Source of the DNA: JBFLYO01 sp040756745 | Lineage (GTDB): Bacteria; Bacteroidota; Ignavibacteria; UBA10030; UBA6906 | Direction: 5' to 3' | Length of the DNA: 42,556 bases | NCBI GenBank assembly: GCA_040756745.1 | Contig: JBFLYO010000034.1 | Coordinates: 1 to 42,556 of the forward strand | In this document: piece after piece, positions 40,215 through 42,556 of the stretch | Position numbering within the stretch: position 1 is the first letter of the stretch | Layout: every line of letters begins with the position of its first letter | Made by a program: the position numbers and the translations under genes | Notes under the pieces: generated by a model | Seen by the model: only the letters and a program-made list of their open reading frames with translations | Told to the model about the DNA's origin: nothing | Database searches by the model: none

Positions 40215-42556
40215 ATGACCCCACTGACCCCCCGCACGGCGCTCTACCTCCTTCTTGATATTGTGCTGCTCGTCGTCTGCCTGTTTCATGCACCGTACCT
40301 GCTCGACCGTCCGCGACTCCCGCTCATTGCTGGTATGGCCAACAACCAGGTGGAGGCTTCAGCCATTCTCGATCAGCACGCCGCCGGGACGATAGAGCGC
40401 GGGGAGCGGATACTTCGATGGGGCAACGACTCCATCCGTGTCGATCATGACCTTGAGTTCCTGAGCGACTTTCAGGCCGTCGGTGACACGGTCATCCTCA
40501 CTGTTGCCGGACATGACAACGACCGGCGTGTCGCCGTGACGATGATTCCGTTCTACGAATTGCGGTACGTCATCATTGCCCTCATGGTAGGTCTTGTGAC
40601 CTGGGCTGTCGGTGTCTTCGTACTTCTCGCACGTCCCGGTGAGCGGGCAGCCGGGGCGCTCCAGTGGTCTCTGGTCTGCATGGGGGTAAGTGTGATGATC
40701 GCGTGGGGGAGGACTCCCCCTGGGGATTGGTTCTCAGAACTGACGCGCGGCACGTTTTTCATCGTGTACACGGGCGTGCCGGCCGGATTCCTGTTCTTCA
40801 CGACGCTCTTCCCTCGCCCACGCTATGGGCCCCTTACACTCAACGCCGCCGCCATATTCGGCCCGGCCGCGGTCCTGACTGGTATTTTACTCTCCTATCA
40901 TCTCGACGCCCTCGGAGGGCGTTCCCTCGATGCGTACAGGACGTTCCGCGACTGGTACGATGGTTTTCAGGTGATGAAGCTGGCGTTCGTCGGCGCGGGG
41001 CTGTACACTATTGTTCACGCATATCGCACAGCGGAATCGACCGCGGAGCGGAAGCGGATGCAGTGGATTCTCTGGGGGCTCTCCATCGGCCCGGCGCCGT
41101 TCCTTCTGCTCGTGACGGTTCCCGAGTTGTTTCTCCCAACCGGCCTCGTCGCCGAGGAGTTCACGCTCGTGTTCCTCGTGATGATACCGCTCACGTTCGC
41201 CATCTCGTTCGTCAAATACCGTATCCTGGACATCGAGCTGGTCATCAAGCGGACGACGGTGTACGCACTCGTGGTTGCAGTTGTGCTCGTTGTGTATGCC
41301 GCTCTGGTGAGTGCCGTGTCGGCATACATCGGCCCGATCGCGCGCGGAGCATCGGCGGTGGCGGCCGTGGTGGTCGCCCTCCTGTTCGAACCGGTCCGCC
41401 GGGCCGTTCAGCACTTTGTCGACCGTCGGTTCTTCCGTGTCGAGTATGACTTCAGGGAGGCCGGCAAGCGCTTCCTTGAAGAGATCGGTCGCGCAGTGGA
41501 CGAGCGTCAGCTCGGGAGCTTGCTGGTGCGTCAGACGAACGATGTGATCCCGGTGGAACGTATCGGCGTCTTCGCTTTCCAGCCGCCTGGTGACCGGCTG
41601 ATCCTCCTAGCCCACGACGGATTCTCCCTGCTCTCGGGGCGCACAACACACTTCTCATGGAACCAGTTGCACACACCGCTGGACCGTCCGGTGGCCCTTG
41701 CAGGGACAGTAGAGCCCGGGGTTGACGTCGCGGGCGCTGACCCGATAGTGTTTCGACGATGGGGGATGGCGGTGGTGTTCTCCATCAGGGATGAAAAGGA
41801 CGCAGTACGGGGATTCCTGGTCCTCGGGCCAAGAAAATCAGGCACACGCTTCTCTGCCGAGGACATCGACCTCCTGAGCCAGGTTGCGGCCGAGAGCGGC
41901 ATGGCGCTGGAACGGATCGTCCTCCAGAGGGAATTGCTGCTCGAGCAGGCTGAAACCCGGCGCCTGGACGAACTGAACAAACTCAAATCGGAATTCGTCT
42001 CCTACGTCTCCCATGAACTCCGCAGTCCTCTGACGTCGATCAAGCTGTTCACCGAGCTCCTCCGATCGCCCCGCCGGCATCTCGACAACAAGGGGAAAGA
42101 GTTCCTGCGCATCATCGAAGGAGAAGCCGACCGGCTTGGGCGGATGATCACAACGATTCTCGATTCGGCGAGGATTGAGCAGGGGCGAAAAGAGTATTCC
42201 TTCACCGCAGCCGACTGTTCCGTTCTGGTCCGTTCGGCAATGGAGGCAATGTCGTTCCAGCTCGCGCAAGGCGGATTCCGCGTCCGTGTGAGTACCCCTC
42301 GGTCAACGCTGACCATCAAAGCGGATCCCGATGCGGTGAAACAGGCCATCATCAACATCGTGTCGAACGCCATCAAATACTCCGGAGAGCGGCGAGTCGT
42401 CACGGTGCGGCTCGTCCGGAAAGACCGTGCAGCCCGTTGCAGCATCGCTGACAGGGGCCTGGGGATCCCCGCTGAGTCACTGCCGCATATTTTTGAACGG
42501 TTCTACCGCGACCAGTCAGTACAGAAGAAAGCGCAAGGGGTAGGACTCGGCCTGCC
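40215..42556 (+). CDS. multi-domain sensor histidine kinase (3' end outside window)
   Basis: Open to the window edge, 780 residues visible. Order: TM helix near the N-terminus, a soluble segment about 45-118 (ILDQHAAGTIERGERILRWGNDSI...) resembling a PDZ-type peptide-binding fold, six to seven further TM helices up to about 405 ending with YRILDIELVIKRTTVYALVV, a GAF domain about 430-560, the phosphoacceptor domain with H600 (SYVSHELRSPL), and the ATPase domain (IINIVSNAIKYS, DRGLGIP, FERFYR, GVGLGL). It is a membrane receptor kinase; ligand and partner regulator are unknown. The start ATG has only weak upstream pairing. Confidence 0.85.
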   Translation, partial: MTPLTPRTALYLLLDIVLLVVCLFHAPYLLDRPRLPLIAGMANNQVEASAILDQHAAGTIERGERILRWGNDSIRVDHDLEFLSDFQAVGDTVILTVAGHDNDRRVAVTMIPFYELRYVIIALMVGLVTWAVGVFVLLARPGERAAGALQWSLVCMGVSVMIAWGRTPPGDWFSELTRGTFFIVYTGVPAGFLFFTTLFPRPRYGPLTLNAAAIFGPAAVLTGILLSYHLDALGGRSLDAYRTFRDWYDGFQVMKLAFVGAGLYTIVHAYRTAESTAERKRMQWILWGLSIGPAPFLLLVTVPELFLPTGLVAEEFTLVFLVMIPLTFAISFVKYRILDIELVIKRTTVYALVVAVVLVVYAALVSAVSAYIGPIARGASAVAAVVVALLFEPVRRAVQHFVDRRFFRVEYDFREAGKRFLEEIGRAVDERQLGSLLVRQTNDVIPVERIGVFAFQPPGDRLILLAHDGFSLLSGRTTHFSWNQLHTPLDRPVALAGTVEPGVDVAGADPIVFRRWGMAVVFSIRDEKDAVRGFLVLGPRKSGTRFSAEDIDLLSQVAAESGMALERIVLQRELLLEQAETRRLDELNKLKSEFVSYVSHELRSPLTSIKLFTELLRSPRRHLDNKGKEFLRIIEGEADRLGRMITTILDSARIEQGRKEYSFTAADCSVLVRSAMEAMSFQLAQGGFRVRVSTPRSTLTIKADPDAVKQAIINIVSNAIKYSGERRVVTVRLVRKDRAARCSIADRGLGIPAESLPHIFERFYRDQSVQKKAQGVGLGL

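Overview
ORGANISM. The window reads as a chromosomal segment of a GC-rich, free-living, anaerobic or facultative Gram-negative bacterium. Evidence: lipoproteins with lipoboxes, Tat-exported FeS proteins, NrfD membrane subunits, a 13-haem cytochrome and haem-sensing kinases. Several promoter candidates combine TTGnnn, a 17-bp spacer and an A/T-rich -10; one ends TATTTTTG, like the Bacteroidota -7 motif. The ~1000-aa PEP/pyruvate-binding proteins also fit a Bacteroidota/Ignavibacteria-like (FCB) lineage. There is no rRNA or ribosomal protein, so this placement is inference (about 0.5).

LAYOUT. (1) 1-4612: small unrelated genes (GyrI-like effector binder, RibD/DHFR-like reductase, VOC protein, two DUF1801 proteins, reversed BrnT/BrnA toxin-antitoxin, GYD lipoprotein) separated by inverted-repeat sites resembling integron attC sites. 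It looks like a cassette array without an integrase in view. (2) 4613-11004: housekeeping and accessory genes: GH35 beta-galactosidase and an AlaX-type editing protein from divergent promoters, a small barrel protein, a lipoprotein plus coiled-coil membrane protein pair, a lone receiver protein, a PEBP protein and an alkyltransferase-like protein. (3) 11093-24837, all on the minus strand: a nitrogen/redox block. From one strong promoter (24892-24920) run a GDH, a double-receiver/PPDK-like ATP-grasp protein, a second GDH, a second PPDK-like protein, a zinc-ribbon microprotein and a third GDH. The proton-translocating transhydrogenase (pntAA, plus a pntAB-pntB fusion) follows with its own promoter. 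(4) 25516-39469, plus strand: a duplicated redox-signalling locus. Module A is TM-GcvH-like, Tat FeS protein, NrfD fused to a 13-haem cytochrome, haem-sensor kinase with a zinc-ribbon insertion, receiver-GcvH-like. Module B is membrane-anchored receiver-GcvH-like, Tat FeS protein, NrfD, TM-GcvH-like, haem-sensor kinase, NtrC-type sigma54 activator. (5) 39466-42556: archaemetzincin and a large sensor kinase cut by the window end.

HOW THEY WORK TOGETHER. The strongest candidate for an undescribed system is region 4. Four GcvH-fold domains all lack the lipoyl lysine and sit either on the membrane or on response regulators, beside two FeS/NrfD quinone-oxidoreductase modules and two kinases with CxxCH-type sensor domains. 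I infer a respiratory complex whose redox state is read by haem kinases and passed to GcvH-like adaptor regulators. A second candidate is region 3: tandem GDH plus pseudo-receiver/PPDK-like units beside transhydrogenase, possibly controlling NAD(P)H/glutamate flux.

REPEATS. Gene-poor gaps repeatedly carry degenerate tandem repeats of 7-9 bp. Twice these are arranged as five units, a loop, then five inverted units (4821-4914 and 23411-23486).
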